Source of the DNA: Solidesulfovibrio sp.
Lineage (GTDB): Bacteria > Desulfobacterota > Desulfovibrionia > Desulfovibrionales > Desulfovibrionaceae
DNA: 64,000 nt
Reading direction: 5' to 3'
Assembly (NCBI RefSeq): GCF_038562415.1
Contig: NZ_JBCFBA010000017.1
Span: forward strand, 1 to 64,000
A program made the translations under genes and the position numbers. Numbering within the stretch: position 1 is the stretch's first letter; the number at the start of each line of letters is the position of its first letter. The notes below the pieces were generated by a model. The model was not told where the DNA came from. It did not search any database and saw only the letters and a program-made list of their open reading frames with translations. Of the stretch, positions 27,385 through 36,376 are shown one piece after another.

Positions 27385-27762
27385 ATGGACGACTGGCCGA
27401 TCATTTTCAGCTACACCCGCGCCCAGGCCATCGCCGACGGCGTCCTTGTCGACGTCACCGCCCAAGCCGCCGAGTTGGGCTTCAAGGTGCATACGGTGGT
27501 CACCGACCACCTCTATAGCGTATACGTGGTGCCGCCGGCCGGGCTGGAAGGCGAAGGGCAGTCCGTCGAGGGCCGGCTTCACGACATCCTGTTTCGCGCC
27601 CTGCTCGCGGCTAAGGCTATCAAGAATAGCGACCGCGCCGAATTCGACGTCCTTTTCCTCATGGCACCGGGGCGGTGGGACACGGCCCATGTTGTGGCGG
27701 TCATTGGCCCAGGCGACCAGGGCGAGCCGGTCCTGACGATCATGCTGCCCGAGGACGATTAG
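27385..27762 (+). CDS. DUF6573-like protein
   Basis: 125 residues with AAGGAGA upstream of the ATG. The opening YTRAQAIADGVLVDVTAQA followed by a VVTDHLYSVYVVPP strand matches a small family widespread on plasmids and integrative elements (DUF6573-like, from memory). The function is unknown; these genes sit near replication or conjugation genes. It ends 328 bp before the ATPase. Confidence 0.6.
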   Translation: MDDWPIIFSYTRAQAIADGVLVDVTAQAAELGFKVHTVVTDHLYSVYVVPPAGLEGEGQSVEGRLHDILFRALLAAKAIKNSDRAEFDVLFLMAPGRWDTAHVVAVIGPGDQGEPVLTIMLPEDD

Positions 27763-28090
27763 CCCCAGCCCAGGCCCTGGACCACTCGACGACACATTTT
27801 TTTCCTGGCGGGCCATTTGGGTCCAGGCCCTCTTGACATGCGCGCGGGGTTCCGGGCACAAATTTGTTTCTCCCCCTCGGGGAGGCCCGTTCCTTGACAA
27901 TTAAGAGCCCCGGACAAAACCGCTCGCGCTTTCGAAATGCCAAGCCACTACGTGGACTTGCCTTGCCAGTGAGTTTTTTTGTTCGGTGGTTCCAGAGACA
28001 GTGTTCCCGGGCCCGAGTGCCGGATGAGCCGCATCTCCAGGTGCGGCGGCGTGTATCGTACGGCAGAAATCGGCCATGAGGAATAACAAC
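27763..28090. promoter_or_regulatory. Leader region of the first island ATPase
   Basis: No coding content. It holds a short GC hairpin CTCCCC/GGGGAG (27870-27884) followed by TTGACA (27894-27899), which could be a -35 box, although no good -10 sits 17 bp on. Promoter assignment is weak. Confidence 0.3.
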
Positions 28091-29875
28091 ATGGCGATTT
28101 CCTTTGATGATTTCAAACGGAAGAAAGAGGCTGCCGAAGCAGCTGTCAACGAGTCGATCAAGGAAAAGTTCGTAGCGGCTGCTCAGAAGCTGAAATCGTT
28201 AGAGGCCAGCAAAAAGCGTGGCTCTGCACCCCAGCAGGTCACCCCTCAAGGCAACGCCCAGACTTCCAACTTCGACGACGCGGACGATGCCCCCGAAGAC
28301 CCGTTTGACACCATCCTCCGTGACCTTGACCTTTTTACCGACCCGAACGGCATCGGGTACGCGACCATAAAAATAGATCGTATTTATCGTAATTACAAAA
28401 TTGGACAGTCGAGCCTGAAGAGAATGATCAAGGGCTCCTATTTTGACCTTACCGGCCGCCCTCCTAAGGAGCGCGAGCTGAAGACATTCTGTGACAAGAT
28501 CGAGTACTTAAGCGAACGCCAAGGCATCACCAAAGAAGTTTATGTCCGCTTCGCCCATGTCGATGACGAGATTTACATCGACCTCGGCGACAAGCTCGGC
28601 CGGGCCGTGCATATCACCTCGGCCGGCTGGCAGGTAGTCACGAACCCGCCTGTGAAGTTCATCCGATACGGCCACATGCTGCCGTTGCCGGTTCCCCTTC
28701 GCAACGGCGACTACCGCAAGCTCCTCAAGTCCTTGAACCTGAAGACCAAGGACGACGAACTGCTCGTTTTGACGTGGCCCCTGGTGGCCGTCATCTCGAG
28801 TATCTCTCATGCCCCCCTGATCTTCCACGGCGCGCCCGGAGCTTGCAAATCCGGGTCGATATCCGCCTTGCGAGGACTGCTTGACCCGTCGGCCCCTATG
28901 CACACCTACGTCCAAAAAAACGTGGATGATGCGGCGCTGTACATCGAGCAAAACGCCATCCCGGCCTTCGACAACCTGACGACCATCACCAAGGACGTCG
29001 AGAACGTCATGTGCTTGGCAGCGACAGGCGGGGCCTTTACCACGCGGCGTCTGTACAAGAACGACGAGATGGTCGCTTACCAGCTCAAGCGGGCCATGCT
29101 CATCACGGCCCTGGAACTCCCGACAAGAGCCCCCGACTTCTTGGACCGGGCCATCGTGGTGGCCCTCGACCGCGTGACACCGGACAAGCGGCGGCCTGAA
29201 AGCCAAGTCAAGCGGGAATACGCGCAAGACCTGCCCGGCATCCTGGGCGGCATGTGCGACCACCTCTCCAAGATGCTCGACCTGTACGGCAAGGTCACCT
29301 TGCCGGCCGACCTGCCCCGGATGGGCGACCACGTCATCTGGGGGTGCGTTGCCGCAGTGGCCCTCGGCTATAGCCAGGACGACTTCATCAAGGCCCACAA
29401 ATGCGCTGCGCTTCGTGCCCAGCAGAATGCCCTTGAGGACGACGACTTCGCCACCGTGCTGGTCGACTTCTTGAACAGCACCGACTTGCCCGAGGTGGAG
29501 GGCTATGTCTCGGAAGTTTTGGATTACCTCAAGGAGCATGCTGACAAGTGCGGGATCGGCCGAGGAGTCTTGCCCAAAGCGCCCAACGTCTTCTCGCGAC
29601 GCCTGAAGGAGATCACCAAATACATGGAGCTCGCGGGCTGGCAGTGCGAGTTCTCGCCCCTGGCCAAGTTCGGACGTGTGTTGACGTTTACCCGGCTCAG
29701 CCCTGCGGAACCGGACGTCGACAAGGAGGTCGACTTGGCCCCGCCTCCCGAGCCCATGCCGGCTGACTTCCCTCTGACGCTTGACCGAGACGAGTGGAGC
29801 CAGGCCTTCGAGGCTGACGCTGGCGACATCGACGGCGCGGCCAAAAACAGTGCGCCCCTTCTGGCGCAACCCTAA
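28091..29875 (+). CDS. Mobile-element P-loop ATPase, first paralog (replication-type)
   Basis: 594 residues from ATG 28091, chosen for GAGGA upstream; ATG 28076 adds five. The central domain has a P-loop GAPGACKS, with cysteine in place of the last glycine, then PAFDNLTTI, where Walker B would fall, and LAATGGAFTTRRLYKNDE and RAMLITAL. This matches a family of ATP-binding proteins on integrative elements. The N-terminal part resembles their replication-associated domains. The protein is a paralog of 32343-34418. An iteron-like cluster follows about 100 bp after the stop. It probably drives replication or mobilisation of the island. Confidence 0.65.
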   Translation: MAISFDDFKRKKEAAEAAVNESIKEKFVAAAQKLKSLEASKKRGSAPQQVTPQGNAQTSNFDDADDAPEDPFDTILRDLDLFTDPNGIGYATIKIDRIYRNYKIGQSSLKRMIKGSYFDLTGRPPKERELKTFCDKIEYLSERQGITKEVYVRFAHVDDEIYIDLGDKLGRAVHITSAGWQVVTNPPVKFIRYGHMLPLPVPLRNGDYRKLLKSLNLKTKDDELLVLTWPLVAVISSISHAPLIFHGAPGACKSGSISALRGLLDPSAPMHTYVQKNVDDAALYIEQNAIPAFDNLTTITKDVENVMCLAATGGAFTTRRLYKNDEMVAYQLKRAMLITALELPTRAPDFLDRAIVVALDRVTPDKRRPESQVKREYAQDLPGILGGMCDHLSKMLDLYGKVTLPADLPRMGDHVIWGCVAAVALGYSQDDFIKAHKCAALRAQQNALEDDDFATVLVDFLNSTDLPEVEGYVSEVLDYLKEHADKCGIGRGVLPKAPNVFSRRLKEITKYMELAGWQCEFSPLAKFGRVLTFTRLSPAEPDVDKEVDLAPPPEPMPADFPLTLDRDEWSQAFEADAGDIDGAAKNSAPLLAQP

Positions 29876-29979
29876 CCGCCCCTTTCTGCCCACATACACG
29901 CCCTCGCACCTGGAGATGCGCCCACGCTGCGCGTCCGCCCTCTCGCCCATCGCCGGCTGCCCTACGGCACCGTTGCGGT

Positions 29980-30190
29980 CGGTGGACATCGGGTGGAGAT
30001 CGGCTTCCATCACCTCCACTGGGTAACCGCCTATGTTTGCGGGACTTCGCCGACTAGGAGGAGATGGTGGAGATATTTTCTGCAAAACCTCTTCGCGCTG
30101 AAACCCAAGGTCGAGCCGAGGGTTGGACATCGCCGGAGCAGCAAATGGTTCTGAAAACCATCTCCACTATCTCCACCACCTCCACCGGAT
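29980..30190. other. Iteron-like cluster after the first ATPase (candidate origin)
   Basis: GGTGGAGAT and close variants occur on the plus strand (29982-30000; 30058-30074). The complements ATCTCCAC, CTCCACCAC and CTCCACC occur at 30157-30188, giving an inverted arrangement. An A/T-rich stretch (30220-30285) adjoins on the right. The layout resembles the other two arrays at 346-621 and 34645-34880, but is looser. The rest of 29876-30450 has no supported gene. Confidence 0.45.
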
Positions 30191-30450
30191 GCCCGAGACC
30201 GCCCAAATCGGGGCAAATCAAAAAGCTTGCTAATCGACATAAAATCGACGATAAAAAAAAGTTTTTGAAAATACTCTTGACGGGACTTTTCGGCCCGCGT
30301 ATCAAGAACCCGTCGTCCCAAGGCAACCCCAAAACCCAACCCCAACCCATGGGCCTTCATTAGACGCACGGCAACGAACGAGAGGGTCTACATTTGGCCC
30401 AGATACCCGATCGTTCAAGCCGACTAAACCTCCCTGTAAGGAGTAAGCCC

Positions 30451-30903
30451 ATGTCGCAAAACACGCCCCCCACCCCGCCCCTCGCTCGCACGGCCAAGGC
30501 CAAGAGCACCGCTGAAAAGGTGTCGAAACTCCGCAAGCTGACCGACGAGCAGATCGCCGAAGAGGCCAGCCTGATGGCCGACGCCGCCCAGTCGGGATCG
30601 TTCCCGAACAAGAAGATCTCTGTTGCGGCCTGGGGCAACCAGCGGAACCTCTCCCAGTACATGGTCGAGCGCGCTTTCATCCGCTCCTTGCTGCAGAAGC
30701 AGGACTACGAACTGGACTACGGCGTCGCCAACAGCGCCGCAGGAAAACGCCCCTACGTCGATCCCCGTGGCATGCTCATGCTCCCGAAGAGCCTTATCGC
30801 CGCCTTCAACGAGACCGCGCCGGCCGACAAGCAGCTCACCATCGGGCAGCCCGTTGACGCGACTTTCGAAGACGGCAAGCTCATCCTGACCCCGGGCATC
30901 TAG
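30451..30903 (+). CDS. Hypothetical protein with AbrB/MazE-like C-terminus
   Basis: 150 residues from ATG 30451, with AAGGAG seven bases upstream. The first half is helical and lysine-rich. The C-terminal ~50 residues follow the swapped-hairpin pattern of SpoVT-AbrB proteins (YVDPRGMLMLPKSL, then IGQPVDATFEDGKLILTPG), which suggests DNA binding. A protein at 36377-36754 ends in a similar hairpin. The function is unknown. Confidence 0.55.
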   Translation: MSQNTPPTPPLARTAKAKSTAEKVSKLRKLTDEQIAEEASLMADAAQSGSFPNKKISVAAWGNQRNLSQYMVERAFIRSLLQKQDYELDYGVANSAAGKRPYVDPRGMLMLPKSLIAAFNETAPADKQLTIGQPVDATFEDGKLILTPGI

Positions 30904-31014
30904 CCTCTCGACCTCGCCGCCGTTTCCCGGGGAGCCGACAAGGCTCCTTGGGAAGCTCACGTGCTCCCGAAGCTGATGACCATGCGTACTTGGGTTTTGT
31001 TCCGCCACGCACAA

Positions 31015-31039
31015 ATTCTATACCAATTTCGTATAGAAT
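31015..31039. promoter_or_regulatory. Perfect 9-bp dyad (ATTCTATAC-7-GTATAGAAT)
   Basis: Nine-base arms around a 7-base spacer stand out as A/T-rich in GC-rich surroundings. It could be an operator or a tyrosine-recombinase core site (arms of similar size and spacing). Nothing in the sequence decides between these. Confidence 0.5.
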
Positions 31040-31114
31040 AGCTGCTTGTCGCTCCGAACCCGAACTTGCGCACAGTCCGGCAACATGCACCACGAGGAGC
31101 CAACCTGGGCGCGC

Positions 31115-31197
31115 GGGCACCCATTGCGGCCGAAGCGACACGGCAAGGCGCAGCTACAGGCCGACCAAGGCGGGGCACGCCCAAAGCGTCACACGGG
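31115..31197. repeat. GC-rich imperfect repeat, copy 1
   Basis: 83 bp, beginning GGGCACCC and ending ACACGGG, and similar to 31243-31327. Shared blocks are GGCCGA and CAAGGCGC. The gene-free 30904-31591 also contains the dyad at 31015 and a shared motif at 31476. Confidence 0.5.
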
Positions 31198-31242
31198 AGC
31201 CAGGGGGCCAAGAGGCCAATGGCGCGACAGCCGCGGGCCAAC

Positions 31243-31327
31243 GGGCACCCCTCACGGCCGAGGCACCACGACAAGGCGCGCAAACCGGCCAAACAAGACG
31301 GGGTGTCGCCCAAGGCACTCACGCGGG
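31243..31327. repeat. GC-rich imperfect repeat, copy 2
   Basis: 85 bp, the partner of 31115-31197, offset by 128 bp. Open frames through it on both strands are compositional and show no family match. Confidence 0.5.
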
Positions 31328-31475
31328 CCGGAGAGGGGCAAGGCGGCTGAGGCGGGCCGAATCGACGTCGCAGAGCGCCCAAACGGCGGCGGCCCGGCGG
31401 CAGGAAAAATATTTTTTTACCAAGGAGGGGTTATGTAAAAAAGTCTCATCACGCCTGGGTAGCACCTGGGTAGCG

Positions 31476-31491
31476 CCTGTAGAAGACCTCA
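31476..31491. repeat. 16-bp motif shared with 37704-37719, copy 1
   Basis: CCTGTAGAAGACCTCA lies 100 bp before the gene at 31592 and occurs again at the same distance before the AlpA-like gene at 37819. Both copies are preceded by CCTGGGTA and TCTCATC. This fits a shared operator. Confidence 0.55.
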
Positions 31492-31591
31492 TTCAGAGAT
31501 CAGACAACTAGCTAGAATAAAAGAAAAAATCGCTTGCCATTCCCCAGAAACCCGTTAGATCCGTTCGCATACCGATCAAGGAGGGCTCACC

Positions 31592-32236
31592 ATGAGCCGA
31601 ACTACGAAAAAGGCGTCTAAGGCCAAAACCGCCGCCCCCGGCAACCAACCCCCAACCCGTCACCTCGATACGGACGGCGACGTGCTGCTCCCGCTCTTGG
31701 GCGCACAGCTCGAACCCATCGACGCAGACTGCACCGACACCCCGCTTCGGTCGCTCCCCTGCGACGAAAACGGCAACGTGTTCCTCCCGCTCCTGGGCGA
31801 CGAGGACGAGGCCCTGGCCCCTGGCAACACCTCCAACCAACCCGCAACCCCTGAAAGGACCACCATGAAAAGCTACTGGACCCTTACCTACGACGCCGGC
31901 GGCGACACCTTGGTCGCTGAAGTTCTTGACACGGAAACCGGAGAATACCGGGTGCTCGAACACATCGCGTCAGCCCCTCGCAACGACGTGCTGGCCTCTA
32001 CCCCTCATGCTTTTCTCAGCCGCGTCCAGGAACGCAAAGGGAAAGTCATCTCCAGCGAAACCATGCACATCGTCACGGACTTCGACTTTGACGGCGTAAC
32101 TCGCGCGGAGATTGAAAGCTTCATCTCAGCTTTGATCAACTACGTGACAGACATCATGTTCACGTCCATGCAAAGCCGTGATGACTTTAACGAGCTTATC
32201 AAGGGCTACAGCCTGAAACAGCCTCACGCCATGTAG
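31592..32236 (+). CDS. Hypothetical protein with an internal LPLLG repeat
   Basis: 214 residues with AAGGAGG upstream. The N-terminal ~85 residues contain two similar units (DTDGDVLLPLLGAQ and DENGNVFLPLLGDE) and a basic start. The C-terminal 120 residues begin at an internal ATG (31865) that has its own GAAAGGA, so a shorter second product is possible. No family recognised. It precedes the second ATPase by 106 bp. Confidence 0.5.
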   Translation: MSRTTKKASKAKTAAPGNQPPTRHLDTDGDVLLPLLGAQLEPIDADCTDTPLRSLPCDENGNVFLPLLGDEDEALAPGNTSNQPATPERTTMKSYWTLTYDAGGDTLVAEVLDTETGEYRVLEHIASAPRNDVLASTPHAFLSRVQERKGKVISSETMHIVTDFDFDGVTRAEIESFISALINYVTDIMFTSMQSRDDFNELIKGYSLKQPHAM

Positions 32237-32342
32237 ACAAGCGGTACAGCATAAAAACAAGTCCTACTAACGTGACCAACTAAGACCGAATGAGAAAGAC
32301 GGGAGGGCTGAAAAGCCCTCCCAAAATAAAACGGAAGAATAT

Positions 32343-34418
32343 ATGCCTCAAAACAAATCGACCAACACGACAAAGAAACAAACTTCGGCCGCAACCCTCA
32401 TGAAAATCATCGGATCAGCGAAGCTCATCCGCGATGATGCCAAGCAGACCTATGCGGTCGGCCTGATTCCAGGCAAGAACAATACGGTTACTCCTATCTT
32501 TTCTGCATTTTTTTCAGGCTGGCTCCGGGACAGCTACATCAAACAATGTTCGGGCTTCCCGAGCAAAAGTGACTTGGCTAGTGCCATCGAACATGCCGAC
32601 TACATTACCAAGCAAGCACTAAGCGTCGGAGATATCCACTTTCGCTTTGGTTTCGCCATGGGCAATCACTACATAGCCATGTGCGACAACGCCGAGCAAG
32701 TGATCGAGATCACTGAAAACAAGTGGAACATCATCCAAAGCTCGCCGATATACTTCAGGGAATACGAAACTCAACGCCCCTTGCCAACTCCCATCAAAGG
32801 TGGAAATCTTAAAACCATCCTCAACTACCTTAATATCGGCAATGAGGAAGATGAAATACTTCTCTTACCGACCATGTGTACCTTACCTCTTGCCAACCTG
32901 ACGAGGCCAATAATTGGATTCATTGGCGACCAAGGCAGTGCAAAGACCTCAACGGCTCGCTTGATCCGTGCACTGCTTGACCCAAGTGATCCTGCAGAGA
33001 ACGACTTCTCCCCAACCAAGCAGAACTTGAGTCTGGTGTTCTACCACAATGCACTTCCCATCTTCGACAACCTGTCGACGATATCGAGTACAGTCTCTGA
33101 CATGTTCTGCCGAGCCTACTCTGGAACTGGCTTCCAAAGTCGTAAGCTCTATATGGACAATGCGCTCATCTCGTTTTCATACAAGCGCTGCTTCATGTTC
33201 ACGGCGATCAAAACTCCTACGGCGGCAAAGGATTTCAACGCTAGGACCGTCATGATCCAGCTGAACCGTATTGCCGGCAGTGCCCAGATCGGCGAAGAAG
33301 CCATCATGCGCAAGTTCAAGGCGGATGCGCCGAACATCCTTGGTGGCATGCTCGATGTGCTTGTCGAAGCCAAGCGTATCGCCCCTCGCCTGAATCTGCA
33401 CTGGAAGTCGAGGTGGGCCGATGCGTTTCAATATGCCGCTGCCGCCGCTGAAGTCCTCGGCTACGGGGCAAATCGCTACCTTGAAGCTTGTCGTGACAAC
33501 ATCGCAGCGAGAACGACACAGGGACCGAGCCAGGTGGCGGCGCACAGCAAGCAGGAACCGGCCCTGGAAGCCATCCTGTCCTTGATGTCTGCGCAGGGGA
33601 ACTTCGAGGGAACGACTTCGAATCTGTTGGCGGCCATCGCCCCACACTGCCCGAGCAACCTGGGACCTGCCGCCGCGAAGAACTGGCCGAATTCGGCAGT
33701 AAAACTGGGCAAAGCCCTCAACCGCATCGCGGCCGCCCTCGAAGACGCGGGTGTAGCCATGACGAGCACGCCAAGCAAAATAGGCACCTGGGTCACCTTA
33801 GAGTGGCTCACCACCGTCGCCCCCAGTGCCCAGGAAACCGGCGTTGCCGACACGGAACCGAGCGAAACGGATGTGTCTGACATGGTCACCTTCGAGGCCG
33901 ACGAACTTGGCGGCGTGGCGTTCGAGGACGTCAACTACGACGCCACAGGGCTGATCCCGGAAATCGACCCTGCCGACCTGCCTGACGTGGTTGACCTCGA
34001 CATCGCCGAGCTGGTTGTCCCTGTCATCGACGAGTTGCCCCTGACGGGCACCACGGCGGCCACCGACAGCGTCCAGGACGCCCCCGAAGCCAATGACGCT
34101 GAAAATGTCCTGGCCACCAAGTCGACCGATGCGCCGGCCACGTCCATCACGACGGCCCCGGTCATTCCCGTGGCGACTTCGACCGTAGAACTGGAACTTC
34201 AGGAAGTTGAAGAAGTTGAAGATGATGTCTGCAAGTTCTGGAGTATGGGCGACAAGGAAGTACCATGCTGCTCCGCAAAGAACGGCAAAGCCCTGTGGTC
34301 AAAGTCTGATTGTGATTGCTGTGACGAGTTCATCGCAAAATACCCGCACCGGAAAATGTCCGTCAAGGTCGATGCAGAACCTGAAGAGCTCGGAATGTAC
34401 CAGAGTGCCTTCAAATAA
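32343..34418 (+). CDS. Mobile-element P-loop ATPase, second paralog, with Cys-rich tail
   Basis: 691 residues. The core repeats that of 28091-29875: P-loop GDQGSAKTST, LIRALLDPSDP, PIFDNLSTI, AYSGTGFQSRKLYMDNA and RCFMFTAI. This is the family of ATP-binding proteins on integrative elements. A long acidic low-complexity linker (~500-620) leads to a compact cysteine-rich end (CKFWSMGDKEVPCC, SDCDCCDE) that could bind zinc; the first paralog lacks it. An intrinsic terminator and then a striking iteron/AT-core array follow. Replication initiator or origin-binding helicase is the likeliest role. Confidence 0.65.
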   Translation: MPQNKSTNTTKKQTSAATLMKIIGSAKLIRDDAKQTYAVGLIPGKNNTVTPIFSAFFSGWLRDSYIKQCSGFPSKSDLASAIEHADYITKQALSVGDIHFRFGFAMGNHYIAMCDNAEQVIEITENKWNIIQSSPIYFREYETQRPLPTPIKGGNLKTILNYLNIGNEEDEILLLPTMCTLPLANLTRPIIGFIGDQGSAKTSTARLIRALLDPSDPAENDFSPTKQNLSLVFYHNALPIFDNLSTISSTVSDMFCRAYSGTGFQSRKLYMDNALISFSYKRCFMFTAIKTPTAAKDFNARTVMIQLNRIAGSAQIGEEAIMRKFKADAPNILGGMLDVLVEAKRIAPRLNLHWKSRWADAFQYAAAAAEVLGYGANRYLEACRDNIAARTTQGPSQVAAHSKQEPALEAILSLMSAQGNFEGTTSNLLAAIAPHCPSNLGPAAAKNWPNSAVKLGKALNRIAAALEDAGVAMTSTPSKIGTWVTLEWLTTVAPSAQETGVADTEPSETDVSDMVTFEADELGGVAFEDVNYDATGLIPEIDPADLPDVVDLDIAELVVPVIDELPLTGTTAATDSVQDAPEANDAENVLATKSTDAPATSITTAPVIPVATSTVELELQEVEEVEDDVCKFWSMGDKEVPCCSAKNGKALWSKSDCDCCDEFIAKYPHRKMSVKVDAEPEELGMYQSAFK

Positions 34419-34439
34419 CAGGCTGTAGCAAAAAATGAA

Positions 34440-34464
34440 AAGGGCGACTTCGGTCGCCTTTTTT
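34440..34464 (+). terminator. Intrinsic terminator of the second ATPase gene
   Basis: GGCGAC-TTCG-GTCGCC is followed by six T residues, 22 bp past the stop codon. Confidence 0.9.
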
Positions 34465-34644
34465 ATTGCCTGAACGCAACAGGAATAATCCGGAGAAGTC
34501 TATCTTCCCATGGCATCGATTGAAGTAATGCAGTATCGAAAAATCTAGAACCTTCTATAGCATTAAAATACATAAATATCTTTTGTAAGTATCAGGCGAG
34601 AAGTCGACTACTTTTGAACACATGCAGCCCTGCAAAGCGACAAC

Positions 34645-34880
34645 AGGGGGGGGATGGGTGCAGGGTGGAGGGTGAAGGGTGGGGTGGGTAAAAAATCCCG
34701 GGTGCAAGGTTAAGGGTGGAGGGTGGTAGGTAGTAAAATTTTAAATTTATATTATAACTACTTATTTTTATTAGAAAATATAAAAAATAAATATTTTCCA
34801 ACCTTCCACCTTTAACCCTTAACCCTTATATTTAAAAAGTATGTTTTCCAACCTTTAACCCTTAACCCTTCACCCCAAAA
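34645..34880. other. Candidate origin: GGGTTAAGGG/GGGTGGAGGG iterons around an AT core
   Basis: On the left (34655-34730), G-rich units such as GGGTGGAGGGT, GGTGAAGGGT and AAGGTTAAGGGTGGAGGGT repeat on the plus strand. On the right (34799-34876) the complements recur (CCAACCTTCCACC, TTTAACCCTTAACCC twice, CTTCACCCC). Between them, 34731-34797 is almost pure A/T. The symmetry matches the array beside the primase gene at 346-621. It lies 230 bp after the second ATPase, in a gene-free tract that runs to 36376. Confidence 0.6.
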
Positions 34881-35319
34881 GGATAAAAGGGATCGATGGT
34901 CAAACTTGAACAACATACTCCCGAACAAAGATCAATACGTCCTTGCCGGATCGTATAAAAACATCCTCTAATATATCATACAGTCCATTCAAGACGATCG
35001 ACTCCGCCGATTCATCACAGAGCTCAACATTAAGACGTCTATTTTTAGATCGTCTTCAAAAATAAGTTAAAATACTTTACTTCAACACTTTTCTTTTTAG
35101 GGATGCCCAAAAAGACAATAATCGCGTTTCGTAGACAGAAATAAGTTGATAATATCATCGTATATTACAGAATACATATCAGACTATTTTGAATTTTCAA
35201 CTTGCGTTTCTAACACGAGCTTTCGAAATCGTTTCATGTCTTTCAGAATTTACGAATGATCTTTCAAATATAAGCGTAGTTAAATCGCCATGGGTGCCTT
35301 GCATCAAGTCGGTGGCCGA

Positions 35320-36075
35320 GAGTTGCTGATAGTGCAACCATTATATATGACCTAGATATATACTGCGGTCGAAAAACGTACTTGACTCAGAGTTATTAAA
35401 CCTCTTGTCGATCTCCATCGAACAAGACTTTCTGAGCATGATCTACTCGATATGAAGTAATTCAGTCGAGGGAGGGATTGAGACCGAATGACTGGCCCGT
35501 ATTCATGATCTTTCATGAAGAAGCTATGGTGGCGCATGTGGTGAACGAGGTTCATGGCAAACCGAAGTTTATTGGAATTTCCAATTCCGAAGATATAGTT
35601 AGGCGACGTATCTTCTGACCATATGTAAGCGATTAGGCGTGGGACTGTCAGAAATGACCAGACTTAAGACCAAGGGAAATCCTTAGGGGATGCTTTTCAG
35701 CAGAACGTTGGAGAAGTTCATGTCCTATAAGGATGACTGCGTATCCGTAAGGGATACGGCAAGAGATGTGGCTATTTGAAAATCATTCAGAAACCTGAAT
35801 AGGCATGGAACTTCGTTTCGAATTCTCAAGATACACTTGTTGGAAAACTTCGAATAGCCCTGATCGTTCTAGAACTACCATGAACTTTCAATACATCTCT
35901 TGCTTCAGCCCAATACGGGGAAACCGTACGTTGGGTTGTGAAGGACGCTTGATCCGGCGACGAATCATTCGATCCTAAAGTCGCTGTCCTCCCTGGTGGT
36001 TTAGACCATCGGGGACGACGGCGAGACTACGCGATTTTGCTGAGGACCGCGCCTTCGGGCATGGTCCTCTTTTTC
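35320..36075 (+). ncRNA. Candidate large structured non-coding RNA
   Basis: About 750 nt with no credible ORF on either strand, moderate GC and continuous strong secondary structure, ending in an intrinsic terminator. Hairpins visible by eye: 35322-35338, 35342-35362, 35404-35426, 35502-35519, 35572-35584, 35589-35615 (7 bp), 35741-35757 (GTATCC/GGATAC), 35909-35935 (CCCAA+ACGG paired through a GGAAA loop) and 35981-36024. A multi-branch junction is closed by GGCTATT (35770) with AATAGCC (35853) and holds three hairpins, one ATTCAG-AAAC-CTGAAT. The 5' end is uncertain. Size and density recall the giant ornate RNAs of phages and mobile elements (GOLLD, ROOL); membership is not claimed. Confidence 0.6.
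36042..36075 (+). terminator. Intrinsic terminator of the structured RNA
   Basis: GAGGACC and GGTCCTC arms with an inner GCC-TTC-GGGC pairing are followed by five T residues. No plus-strand coding region precedes it for 1.6 kb, so it ends a non-coding transcript. Confidence 0.85.
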
Positions 36076-36376
36076 GATCAGAAATTGAGCTGGACGGCGG
36101 CCCCATGCCCCGCCCCCGATCCTGGCCCCGGCCGGCCCACAAAACCGGCCCTGTATCCTCCCCGCCCTGGGCCGTTTGGACCCCGCCCCATAGTTTGCCC
36201 TCCCCCGTGACCAAAACCCCCGGAAAATTGATCATTGGGGCAAAGCCTGTTTTCCACCGGGGCTCTCGCCGACGTAACGGGCAGCTTACGAGAGAAAGTT
36301 AGCAAGTAACGCTACTTCTTGAAGTATCTCCTCACAAATACAGAAATTATCAATCAAACCAAACAAAGGAGCTTGT
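36076..36376. other. C-rich gene-free spacer
   Basis: 36100-36230 is C-rich on the plus strand, with short similarity (CCCCGCCCTGGGC) to the repeats at 26.2 and 26.7 kb. No gene is supported. Confidence 0.4.

Noticed and set aside
28508-30130. Long open frame on the minus strand (540 codons) opposite the first ATPase
   Set aside because: It is an antisense shadow of a GC-rich gene, with no family motif, no ribosome site and an amino-acid make-up dominated by V, G, R and H.
31046-31438. Arg/Gly-rich open frames through the GC-rich repeats
   Set aside because: Several frames are open at once because of base composition; none has a good start or a family pattern.
34798-34876. Telomere-like TTAACCC repeats suggesting a linear replicon end
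   Set aside because: They are internal, short and mirrored by the complementary G-rich block on the left, as expected for origin iterons.
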